A stretch of 36,657 bases of DNA, taken from NCBI GenBank assembly GCA_946479475.1, contig CAMLGG010000018.1, positions 1 through 36,657 on the forward strand, written 5' to 3'. The notes beneath the pieces are model-generated. The model searched no databases. It worked only from the letters and a program-made list of their open reading frames with translations, and had not been told where the DNA came from. Below, piece after piece: positions 17,418-24,089 of the stretch. A program made the position numbers and the translations under genes. This DNA comes from an uncultured Ideonella sp. (lineage in GTDB: Bacteria > Pseudomonadota > Gammaproteobacteria > Burkholderiales > Burkholderiaceae). Position 1 is the stretch's first letter. The number at the start of each line of letters is the position of its first letter.

Positions 17418-18253
17418 CGCAACGCAGCCTCCAGGGCAGGACCCTGTTCATCACCGGTGCCTCGCGCGGCATCGGCCTGGCCATCGCCACCCGCGCGGCG
17501 GCCGACGGCGCCAACGTCGCGCTGGTCGCCAAGACGGTGGAGCCCAATCCCAAGCTGCCCGGCACCCTGCAAAGCGCCGCCGAGGCGGTCCGCGCGGCGG
17601 GCGGCCAGGCGTTGATCCTGCAGACCGACATCCGCGACGAGGAGCAGGTCGCCTCGGCGGTGAAGCAGACGCTGGAGACCTTCGGCGGCATCGACATCCT
17701 GGTCAACAACGCCAGCGCGATCAACCTCACGCCCACGGCGGCAACGCCGATGAAGCGCTTCGACCTGATGAACGGCGTGAACGCCCGCGGCACCTTCTGC
17801 TGCACGCAGGCTTGCCTGGCCGCGCTGACCGAGAGCGCCAAGGCCGGGCGCGGGCCGCAGGTGCTCACGCTTTCGCCGCCCTTGAGCATGAAGCCGCACT
17901 GGTTTGCCAACCACGTGGCCTACACCATGGCCAAGTACGGCATGAGCATGTGCACCCTCGGCCACGCCGAGGAGTTCAAGCGCATCGGCATAGCGGTCAA
18001 CAGCCTTTGGCCGCGCACCGCCATCGCCACGGCCGCGCTGCAGATGATCCCGGGGGTGGACCCGAACATGTGCCGCAAGCCCGAGATCATGTCCGACGCA
18101 GCCTGGTTCATCCTGACCGATCCGGCGCCGGCGCCTTCAGGCCATTTCTACATCGACGACGAGGTGCTCGCCGCCCACGGCGTGACGGACCTGGAGCCCT
18201 ACAGCGTCGTGCCGGGCACCAGGAATTTCCTGCCCGACTTCTTCCTCGATTGA
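17414..18253 (+). CDS. SDR-family oxidoreductase, HSDL2-like
   Basis: This 279-residue reductase has TGASRGIG at 14-21, NNAS at 98-101 and catalytic S154, Y170 and K174 (YTMAK). It resembles, from memory, the reductase domain of human HSDL2 along its whole length, including AKTVEPNPKLPGT, AYTMAKYGMSM, SLWPRTAI and the ending PDFFLD. In HSDL2 that ending is followed by an SCP2 domain; here the protein stops there and a stand-alone SCP2 is encoded in the divergent arm. AtuG-type reductases of terpene operons occupy a similar place. The reaction is unknown but is probably on a hydroxy- or oxo-acyl-CoA. It overlaps BKACE upstream (ATGA) and the thioesterase downstream by one base (TGATG). Confidence 0.9.
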   Translation: MTQRSLQGRTLFITGASRGIGLAIATRAAADGANVALVAKTVEPNPKLPGTLQSAAEAVRAAGGQALILQTDIRDEEQVASAVKQTLETFGGIDILVNNASAINLTPTAATPMKRFDLMNGVNARGTFCCTQACLAALTESAKAGRGPQVLTLSPPLSMKPHWFANHVAYTMAKYGMSMCTLGHAEEFKRIGIAVNSLWPRTAIATAALQMIPGVDPNMCRKPEIMSDAAWFILTDPAPAPSGHFYIDDEVLAAHGVTDLEPYSVVPGTRNFLPDFFLD

Positions 18254-18741
18254 TGACCGCCCATCCCGTCCAACGCCGCAGCGCGGCCGAGCAGAAGCGC
18301 CTGGAGACGGCGCTGGTCGAGATCTTCGAGCACCGCATCCGCTTCAACGAGACCCTCGGCCTGAAGGTGCTCTCGGCCAAGCCGCCCGAGCCGACGTTGC
18401 GCTTCGAGATGCGCGAGTCGCTGGTCGGCCACTACGCCTCCGGCCGCCTGCATGGCGGTGTCATCTCGGCCACGCTCGATGCGATGGGTGGCTTCGCCAT
18501 CATGGTCGCAATCGCCGAGAAGCACGCCGACGAGACACTGGAGCAGGTCGGCCACCGCTTCGGCCGCGTCGGCACCATCGACCTGCGCGTGGATTACCTT
18601 CGCCAGGGCCTGGGCAAGCACTTCATCGCGTCGGCCGAAGTCACCCGCCTGGGCGGCCGCGTGGCCGCCACGCAGATGAAGCTGGCCAACGACGAGGGGA
18701 CGCTGATCGCAACCGCGGCGGCGGCGTACATCATCAGTTAG
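18253..18741 (+). CDS. Hotdog-fold acyl-CoA thioesterase (YigI/PaaI-like)
   Basis: This 162-residue hotdog protein has the family core HGGVISATLDAMGGFAIMVAI near 72-92, followed by the strand DLRVDYLRQGLG. Related proteins such as YigI hydrolyse medium- to long-chain acyl-CoAs to free acid and CoA, possibly relieving CoA trapping. As the last gene of the rightward operon, linked to the HSDL2-like gene by a TGATG junction, it may release a dead-end or free-acid intermediate. A free 3-oxo acid would be the kind of substrate BKACE uses, although that link is speculative. No terminator hairpin is evident after the TAG. Confidence 0.88.
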   Translation: MTAHPVQRRSAAEQKRLETALVEIFEHRIRFNETLGLKVLSAKPPEPTLRFEMRESLVGHYASGRLHGGVISATLDAMGGFAIMVAIAEKHADETLEQVGHRFGRVGTIDLRVDYLRQGLGKHFIASAEVTRLGGRVAATQMKLANDEGTLIATAAAAYIIS

Positions 18742-18768
18742 GGGTAACAAACGCGGCGACAGTCGCTC

Positions 18769-18975
18769 GTGAAGCGGGGCCGTTCTCTGCCTCCGGATGA
18801 GCGCGAGCGCCTGATCGATCAGCTGCTGGAGTCGCTCAACGAGACCGCCGCGTCCGAGCTGGACGCTGCCTTGGAGGCCGAGATTCAACGCCGCCTTGAC
18901 GAGCATGACCGGGGTGAGGTCCAAGCCATCGACGCAGAGGAAGTATTCGCCAAGGCGCGACGCCTCGCCCAGTGA
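18769..18975 (+). CDS. Addiction-module antitoxin-like protein, probably N-terminally shortened
   Basis: This 68-residue acidic protein matches the small addiction-module component family (antitoxins paired with RelE/ParE toxins). The diagnostic SLPPDERERLIDQLLESL is at 6-23, and a central WAEEIERR-like region reads AALEAEIQRRLDEH. Family members usually have about a dozen more residues before LPP. Here a TAA at 18745-18747 closes the frame and only a GTG at 18769 is available, so the N-terminus looks clipped. Its stop overlaps a toxin-like start in a GTGA arrangement, as in intact modules, but that toxin is broken. It may no longer be functional. Confidence 0.6.
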   Translation: MKRGRSLPPDERERLIDQLLESLNETAASELDAALEAEIQRRLDEHDRGEVQAIDAEEVFAKARRLAQ

Positions 18976-19064
18976 TCCGCGTTCGATTCCTTCCGGCGGC
19001 TGGGCGTCGCGCTTGGACTGACGCAACCCTGGTCAACCCATCACGCTGCCACGGCGCCACGTGA
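18972..19064 (+). pseudogene. Truncated RelE/ParE-type toxin remnant
   Basis: A GTG overlapping the antitoxin stop opens a frame starting VIRVRFLPAAG, which matches the first residues of RelE/ParE toxins. After about eleven residues the sequence loses resemblance and reaches a stop at 19062-19064, giving 30 residues where about 95 are expected. No toxin body is visible downstream. The 3' end overlaps the oppositely oriented membrane-protein gene. This is best read as a toxin gene cut off by deletion or rearrangement. Confidence 0.55.
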
Positions 19065-19463
19065 AGCGTGCGCCGCTCCGGCCCGCCGAAGCCCCATCCA
19101 TTCCAGCTCGGCCAGCAGCACCGTCCCGACGGCCTGGACGATGAGCAACGCCACGCCGGGTCCCGCCGGTGCCCCGAACACGCCGAAAGCGGCCAGCACG
19201 CAATCCAGTGCCCAGACGAAGTTCAGCGCGATGACCGTGCCGACGGCCGCGCCCGGAACGACGGCTCGCGAGGCCAGCCAGGCCAGCAGGGCAGTCCACG
19301 GCACGAGGGCCACGCCAATGCCGCGCAGGGCGCCGGCCGGCAGGCCGATCCAGGCGGCGAGCGGTTCGGCGTCGGCCATCAGCGCAAGGCCGGTCAGGCC
19401 GCTGAGAACGGCGTCGACGCGCAACACGTTGCGCAGAAAGGGGGTCATGGTCCGGTGCGACAT
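19041..19463 (-). CDS. Small integral membrane protein of unknown function
   Basis: This 140-residue protein is mostly hydrophobic, with about four membrane segments near residues 15-30, 42-66, 70-92 and 96-120. I recognise no catalytic motif. The ATG at 19463 follows AGGAGACCGTG, a good ribosome binding site, so the start is well supported even though the frame is open to 20252. It is divergent from an XRE-family regulator across about 110 bases that contain a perfect inverted repeat, so it is probably controlled by that regulator. The pairing of a small membrane protein with an MmyB-type regulator is common, but the function is unknown. Confidence 0.75.
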   Translation of the reverse strand: MSHRTMTPFLRNVLRVDAVLSGLTGLALMADAEPLAAWIGLPAGALRGIGVALVPWTALLAWLASRAVVPGAAVGTVIALNFVWALDCVLAAFGVFGAPAGPGVALLIVQAVGTVLLAELEWMGLRRAGAAHASRGAVAA

Positions 19464-19524
19464 CACGGTCTCCTGTTCGGGGTTGACGATGGCCGGATCG
19501 TGTCGGCGACGGCGCACCGGGTCG

Positions 19525-19541
19525 ATGACCCCGGAGGTCAT
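19525..19541. promoter_or_regulatory. Inverted repeat, candidate operator of the XRE regulator
   Basis: ATGACC-CCGGA-GGTCAT has perfect six-base arms and a five-base centre. It lies midway in the divergent region between the membrane-protein gene (start 19463) and the XRE regulator gene (start 19575). The symmetry and position suit an autoregulatory site, but no binding motif for this regulator branch is known to me. Confidence 0.4.
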
Positions 19542-19574
19542 GGCGGCCATGCCTCCCAGCGCTATCGTTGCCGC

Positions 19575-20411
19575 ATGGACACCGCCACCCTGCCCTCTAC
19601 CCTGAACCCGCATGCGCCGGTGGGCGAGCTGCTGCGCCACTGGCGCCAGCACCGCCGATGGAGCCAGCTGGAGCTGGCCGAGGAGGCCGGCGTGTCGACG
19701 AGACACCTGAGCTGCCTGGAGACCGGCCGCGCCCTGCCCAGCCGCGAGATGCTGATGCGCCTGTCGGAGCGGCTGCAGGTGCCGCTGCGCGAGCGCAACC
19801 GCCTGCTGACCGCAGCCGGCTACGCGCCGATGTACCGCGAACGGCCGCTGGCCGATCCCGCGATGCAACCGGCCCAGGCCGCCGTGGAGCGCGTGCTGCG
19901 GGCGCACGAGCCCTTCCCCGCCCTGGCCGTCGATCGCCACTGGAACCTCGTCGCGCACAACCGCGCGGCCGCGGCCTTCATGGCCGGCCTGCCCGAGGAC
20001 CTGCTTGCCCCGCCGGTGAACGTCCTGCGCGCCTCGCTCCACCCTCGCGGCCTGGCGCCGCGCATCGCGAACTTCGCGGCCTGGCGCGACCACCTCCTCG
20101 AGCGCCTGGCCCACCAGATCCAGGCCAGCGCAGACCCGGTGCTGGCCGAACTGGCCGAGGAGCTGCGAGCGCTGCCTGCACCGCCCGGCATCACCGGCCC
20201 ACCGTCCGGCCCGCGTGGCATCGTCGACCTGGCCGTGCCCCTGCAACTGCACTCGCCCGCCGGCATCCTGAGCTTCATCAGCACCGTCACCGTCTTCGGC
20301 ACGCCGGTCGAGGTCACCCTGTCCGAACTGGCCATCGAGGCCTTCTTCCCCGCCGACGCCTTCACCGCCGAGACCCTGAACAAACTCGCAGCCCAGGCGT
20401 CGCCGACGTGA
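19575..20411 (+). CDS. XRE-family transcriptional regulator with MmyB-type ligand-binding domain
   Basis: This 278-residue regulator has an N-terminal Cro/C1-type helix-turn-helix at about 17-72 (LRHWRQHRRWSQLELAEEAGVS then LETGRALPSREML). The C-terminal MmyB-like domain (about 105-275) begins AVERVLRAHEPFPALAVDRHW. The C-terminal part of this family is PAS-like and thought to bind a small, possibly fatty-acyl, ligand. The ATG at 19575 follows directly on the divergent intergenic region with the 19525-19541 repeat. It probably regulates itself and the divergent membrane-protein gene. The 67 bases after its stop contain no clear terminator before the molybdoenzyme gene. Confidence 0.9.
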   Translation: MDTATLPSTLNPHAPVGELLRHWRQHRRWSQLELAEEAGVSTRHLSCLETGRALPSREMLMRLSERLQVPLRERNRLLTAAGYAPMYRERPLADPAMQPAQAAVERVLRAHEPFPALAVDRHWNLVAHNRAAAAFMAGLPEDLLAPPVNVLRASLHPRGLAPRIANFAAWRDHLLERLAHQIQASADPVLAELAEELRALPAPPGITGPPSGPRGIVDLAVPLQLHSPAGILSFISTVTVFGTPVEVTLSELAIEAFFPADAFTAETLNKLAAQASPT

Positions 20412-20478
20412 CGGACACCCGCCCCGCCAGCTGCGATAAAAGGGCCCGCTTGACCCGCATCAACCCGAGGAGCCGCCC

Positions 20479-22728
20479 ATGAGCAGCACCGCCACCGCCA
20501 CCGAGACCCGCTACCGCATCTGCCCCCTGTGCGAGGCCTGCTGCGGCCTGGACGTGCAGGTGGCCGACGGCAAGGTCATCGCCATCCGCGGCAAGGCGGA
20601 CGACGTGTTCTCGCATGGCTACATCTGCCCCAAGGGCTACGCGCTGAAGGACCTGCACGAAGACCCGGACCGCCTGCGCCAGCCTCTGTTGCGGCGCGAC
20701 GGAGAGCTGCGGCCGGCCAGCTGGGAGGAGGCCTTCGAGGAGATCGAGCGCCGCCTGGTGCCCATCCTCGAGCGCGATGGCCGCGACGCCGTCGCGCTCA
20801 GCGTCGGCAATCCGTCGGCCCACAAGCAGTCGCTGCTGCTGTACTTCCAGCGGTTCGCGCGGGCCCTGGGTTCGAAGAACATCTTCTCGGCCTCCACGCT
20901 GGACCAGATGCCCAAGCAGCTGGCCTCGGGCTGGATGTTCGGCACCAGCCTGTCGGTGGCGGTGCCGGACATCGACCGCTGCGACTTCCTGCTGATCCTC
21001 GGCGCGAACCCGATGGCCAGCAACGGCAGCCTGTGGACGGTGACCGACTTCCGCGGCCGGGCCAAGGCCCTGCGCGCCCGCGGGGGGCAGATCGTGGTGG
21101 TCGACCCCAGGCGAACCGAGACCGCGGCGATCGCCGACGCGCACCACTTCATCCGGCCCGGCGCGGACGTGTTCTTCCTCGCCGCCCTGGTCCAAACCGT
21201 CTTCGCAGAAGGCCTCGCCCGTCCCGGTCGCCTGGCCGAGTGGACGAACGGCGTCGATGCGGTGCGCGATGCCGTCGCGCCCTTCACGCCCGAGGCCGTG
21301 GCCGCGCGCTGCGGCATCGCGGCCGAGACCACCCGCGCCCTCGCCCGCCAGCTTGCCGCGACCGAGCGAGCCTGCGTCTACGGCCGCGTCGGCACCTGCA
21401 CCCAGGCCTTCGGCACGCTGGCCTCCTGGCTGGTGGACGTGCTGAACGTCATCACCGGCCACCTGGACGCGCCCGGCGGCGCGATGTTCCCCAAGGCCGC
21501 CGCCTTTGCCCCCAACACGCATGGCACGCCAGGTGTCGGCCGCGGCGTCGTCACCGGCCGCCACGCGAGCCGCGTGAGCGGCGCGCCCGAGGTGCTCGGC
21601 GAGCTGCCGATGACGCTGATGGCCGAGGAGATCGAGACGCCGGGGCCCGGCCAGGTCAAGGCGCTGGTCACCGTGGCCAGCAACCCCGTGCTGTCCTCGC
21701 CCGGCGGCGCGCGCCTGGAGCGCGCGCTGGACTCGCTGGAGTTCATGGTCAGCCTGGACATCTACCTCAACGAGACGACCCGCCACGCCGACGTCATCCT
21801 GCCCGGCGTCTCGCCGATGGAGGACGCGCACTACGACGTCACCTTCCCGCAGTTCTCGCACCGCAACCACGCGCGCTACAGCCCGCCGGTGTTCCCGCTG
21901 GGCGAGGGCCAGCGGCCGGAGTGGGAGAACCTGCTGCGGCTGATCGCCATCGTCCGAGGGGCAGGTGCGAAGGCCGACGTGATGGCGCTCGACGACGAGA
22001 TGCTCGCGCAGGAGGTGAACAAGCAGGCCGGCGCCCACGCCCCCGCCATGCTCGCCGCGCTCGCCGCCACCGGCCGCCGCGGCCCCGACCGCCTGCTCGA
22101 CCTGGCCCTGCGCACGGGCCCCTACGGCGACCGCTTCGGCCTGAAGCCAGAGGGACTCAACCTCGACAAGGTGATGGCCGCCCCGGCCGGCATCGACCTC
22201 GGTGCCCTGGAGCCTCGCATCCCCGAGCTCCTGCGAACCCCGAGCGGTCGCATCGAGCTGGCCCCGCCGGCCTGCCTGGCCGACCTCGAGCGCGCAGGCG
22301 CCCGTCTCGACGAGCCGGCGCCCGAGCTGGTCATCATCGGCCGCCGCGACGTGCGGACCAACAACAGCTGGATGCACAACCTGCACACGCTGGCCAAGGG
22401 CCCCGAGCGCTGCACCGCGCTCATGCATCCGGACGACGCGCGGCGCCTGGGCCTGGCCGACGGCGCATTGGCGCGCATCAGCGCTCGCGTGGGCGACGGC
22501 CGCCCGGAGCGCAGCGTCACCGCGCCAATATCGCTGACCGCCGACATGATGCGCGGCGTGGTCAGCCTGCCCCACGGCTGGGGCCACGACAAGGCCGGCG
22601 CGAAGCTGCGCGTGGCGGCCGAGCGCCCGGGCGCCAACCTCAACGCGGTGCTGGACGAGAACCTGCGCGACCCCTTGTCGGGCAACGCGGTCCTGTCCGG
22701 CGTGGCGGTGTCGGTCAGCGCGGCCTGA
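20479..22728 (+). CDS. Molybdopterin-dependent oxidoreductase with N-terminal [4Fe-4S] motif
   Basis: This 749-residue protein belongs to the DMSO reductase/formate dehydrogenase superfamily with a bis-MGD molybdenum cofactor. The iron-sulfur motif is C15-x2-C18-x3-C22-x27-C50. Later cofactor-binding segments include GANPMASNG, VVVDPRRTETAAIAD and, near the C-terminus, SLPHGWGHDKAGAK. There is no twin-arginine signal, so it should be cytoplasmic. The region where formate dehydrogenases carry Cys or Sec reads SASTLDQMPKQ, so the metal ligand differs. No iron-sulfur or membrane partner gene adjoins it, and the substrate is unknown. GAGGAG precedes the ATG. Confidence 0.9.
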   Translation: MSSTATATETRYRICPLCEACCGLDVQVADGKVIAIRGKADDVFSHGYICPKGYALKDLHEDPDRLRQPLLRRDGELRPASWEEAFEEIERRLVPILERDGRDAVALSVGNPSAHKQSLLLYFQRFARALGSKNIFSASTLDQMPKQLASGWMFGTSLSVAVPDIDRCDFLLILGANPMASNGSLWTVTDFRGRAKALRARGGQIVVVDPRRTETAAIADAHHFIRPGADVFFLAALVQTVFAEGLARPGRLAEWTNGVDAVRDAVAPFTPEAVAARCGIAAETTRALARQLAATERACVYGRVGTCTQAFGTLASWLVDVLNVITGHLDAPGGAMFPKAAAFAPNTHGTPGVGRGVVTGRHASRVSGAPEVLGELPMTLMAEEIETPGPGQVKALVTVASNPVLSSPGGARLERALDSLEFMVSLDIYLNETTRHADVILPGVSPMEDAHYDVTFPQFSHRNHARYSPPVFPLGEGQRPEWENLLRLIAIVRGAGAKADVMALDDEMLAQEVNKQAGAHAPAMLAALAATGRRGPDRLLDLALRTGPYGDRFGLKPEGLNLDKVMAAPAGIDLGALEPRIPELLRTPSGRIELAPPACLADLERAGARLDEPAPELVIIGRRDVRTNNSWMHNLHTLAKGPERCTALMHPDDARRLGLADGALARISARVGDGRPERSVTAPISLTADMMRGVVSLPHGWGHDKAGAKLRVAAERPGANLNAVLDENLRDPLSGNAVLSGVAVSVSAA

Positions 22729-22779
22729 CCTCCGGCGGGTACGATCGCGGCCGGTATCAACCGCAGCCCCCACAGTCCC

Positions 22780-23394
22780 ATGCAAGTCGTCTGCCTCGAC
22801 CTCGAAGGCGTGCTCGTCCCCGAGATCTGGATCGAGTTCTCCAAGCGAACCGGCATCGCCGAGTTCTCCCTCACCACCCGCGAAGAGCCGGACTACGACA
22901 AGCTGATGCGCTTTCGCATCGGCCTGCTCGAACAGCACAACCTGAAGCTGGCCGACATCCAGGGCGTGATCGCCGGCATGGGCCCGCTGCCCGGCGCGGC
23001 CGAGTTCCTCGGCGGCCTGCGCGAGCGCTACCAGGTCATCATCCTTTCAGACACCTTCTACGAGTTCGCCGACCCGCTCATGCGGCAGCTCGGCCGGCCG
23101 ACCCTGTTCTGCCACCGGCTGGAGGTGGACGGCGAAGGCTTCGTGCGCGGCTACCGGCTGCGCCAGCCCGACCAGAAGCGCCACGCCGTCAATGCCCTGA
23201 AGGGCCTGAACTTCCAGGTCATCGCGGCCGGCGATTCGTACAACGACACCGGCATGCTCGGCGCCGCCGACGCGGGCTTCCTCATCCACCCGCCCGAGGC
23301 CATCGCGAAGCAGTTCCCCCAGTTCCCGGCCCACCACGGCTACGCGGAGCTGCGCAGCTCGATCGACGCGGCCGCCGCACGCCTCGCCGCCTGA
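22780..23394 (+). CDS. thrH: Phosphoserine phosphatase / homoserine phosphotransferase ThrH
   Basis: This 204-residue HAD-superfamily protein matches ThrH of Pseudomonas in length and motifs. Motif I is DLEGVL at 7-12 (the family has glutamate where most HADs have aspartate). Motif II is ILSDTFYEF, and motif IV is AAGDSYNDTGML. ThrH dephosphorylates phosphoserine and can transfer the phosphate to homoserine, linking serine and threonine synthesis. The ATG at 22780 begins directly at the conserved MQVVCLDLEG. It lies 51 bases after the molybdoenzyme gene, with no obvious functional link. A small hairpin follows its stop. Confidence 0.93.
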   Translation: MQVVCLDLEGVLVPEIWIEFSKRTGIAEFSLTTREEPDYDKLMRFRIGLLEQHNLKLADIQGVIAGMGPLPGAAEFLGGLRERYQVIILSDTFYEFADPLMRQLGRPTLFCHRLEVDGEGFVRGYRLRQPDQKRHAVNALKGLNFQVIAAGDSYNDTGMLGAADAGFLIHPPEAIAKQFPQFPAHHGYAELRSSIDAAAARLAA

Positions 23395-23404
23395 CGAGGA
23401 TCAA

Positions 23405-23423
23405 GCCCCGCTTCCCGCGGGGC
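23405..23423. terminator. Hairpin downstream of thrH
   Basis: GCCCCGC and GCGGGGC form perfect seven-base arms around TTCCC, ten bases after the thrH stop. There is no T-run, so it may be a 3' stabilising hairpin or an attenuating structure before the oxidoreductase gene rather than a strong terminator. Confidence 0.35.
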
Positions 23424-23439
23424 GCCGAGGATGCGGCCC

Positions 23440-24027
23440 ATGCCACGCCGCATCCTCATCCTGCAAGGCCACCCCGACCCGGCCGACCACCACTTCGGCC
23501 ACGCGCTGGCCGATGCCTACGCCGAAGGCGCGGCCGCGCACGGCCACAGCCTGCGCACCGTCGACGTGGCCCACCTCGACTTTCCCCTCCTGCGCAGCCA
23601 GCAAGAGTGGGAAGAAGGCGCGCTGCCGCCCACGCTCGCGCAGGCCCAGGCCGACATCGCCTGGGCCGAGCACCTGGTGCTGCTCTTTCCGCTGTGGCTG
23701 GGGGACATGCCGGCATTGCTGAAGGGCTTCCTGGAGCAGGTCGCGCGCCCCGGGTTTGCATTCAAGGGTGATCGCACGAACCCGTTCATGAGCAAGGGCC
23801 TGGCCGGACGCTCTGCCCGCATCGTCGTGACGATGGGCATGCCCGCGCTGGTCTACCGCTGGTACTTCCGCGCCCACAGCGTGAAATCGCTGGAGCGCAA
23901 CATCCTCGGCTTCGTCGGCGTCGCCCCCATCGAGCACACGCTCGTCGGCGGTGTCGGGGCGATGAGCCCGGCCGCGGCCAAGAGCTGGCTGGCCCGCATG
24001 CGGCGCCTGGGCGAGCAGGCCGACTGA
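23440..24027 (+). CDS. NAD(P)H-dependent oxidoreductase, flavodoxin-like fold (NQO1/KefF/MdaB-like)
   Basis: This protein of about 195 residues begins with the flavodoxin_2 signature RRILILQGHPDPADHHFGHALA, binding FMN or FAD. FPLWLGDMPALLKGFLEQV near 82-100 is also characteristic of the NQO1/KefF family. Members reduce quinones or other acceptors by two electrons using NAD(P)H. The substrate is not readable from the sequence. Two in-frame ATGs exist. The one at 23440 sits nine bases after GAGG, whereas the one at 23431 is too close to it, so 23440 is preferred. It lies after thrH and a hairpin, with the sensor kinase gene 62 bases downstream. Confidence 0.88.
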   Translation: MPRRILILQGHPDPADHHFGHALADAYAEGAAAHGHSLRTVDVAHLDFPLLRSQQEWEEGALPPTLAQAQADIAWAEHLVLLFPLWLGDMPALLKGFLEQVARPGFAFKGDRTNPFMSKGLAGRSARIVVTMGMPALVYRWYFRAHSVKSLERNILGFVGVAPIEHTLVGGVGAMSPAAAKSWLARMRRLGEQAD

Positions 24028-24089
24028 TCGGATCGCGGCAGCAGGGACTGCCGTCTATCATCGGCCGCGCCGCCCATCGCCCGGACCGG

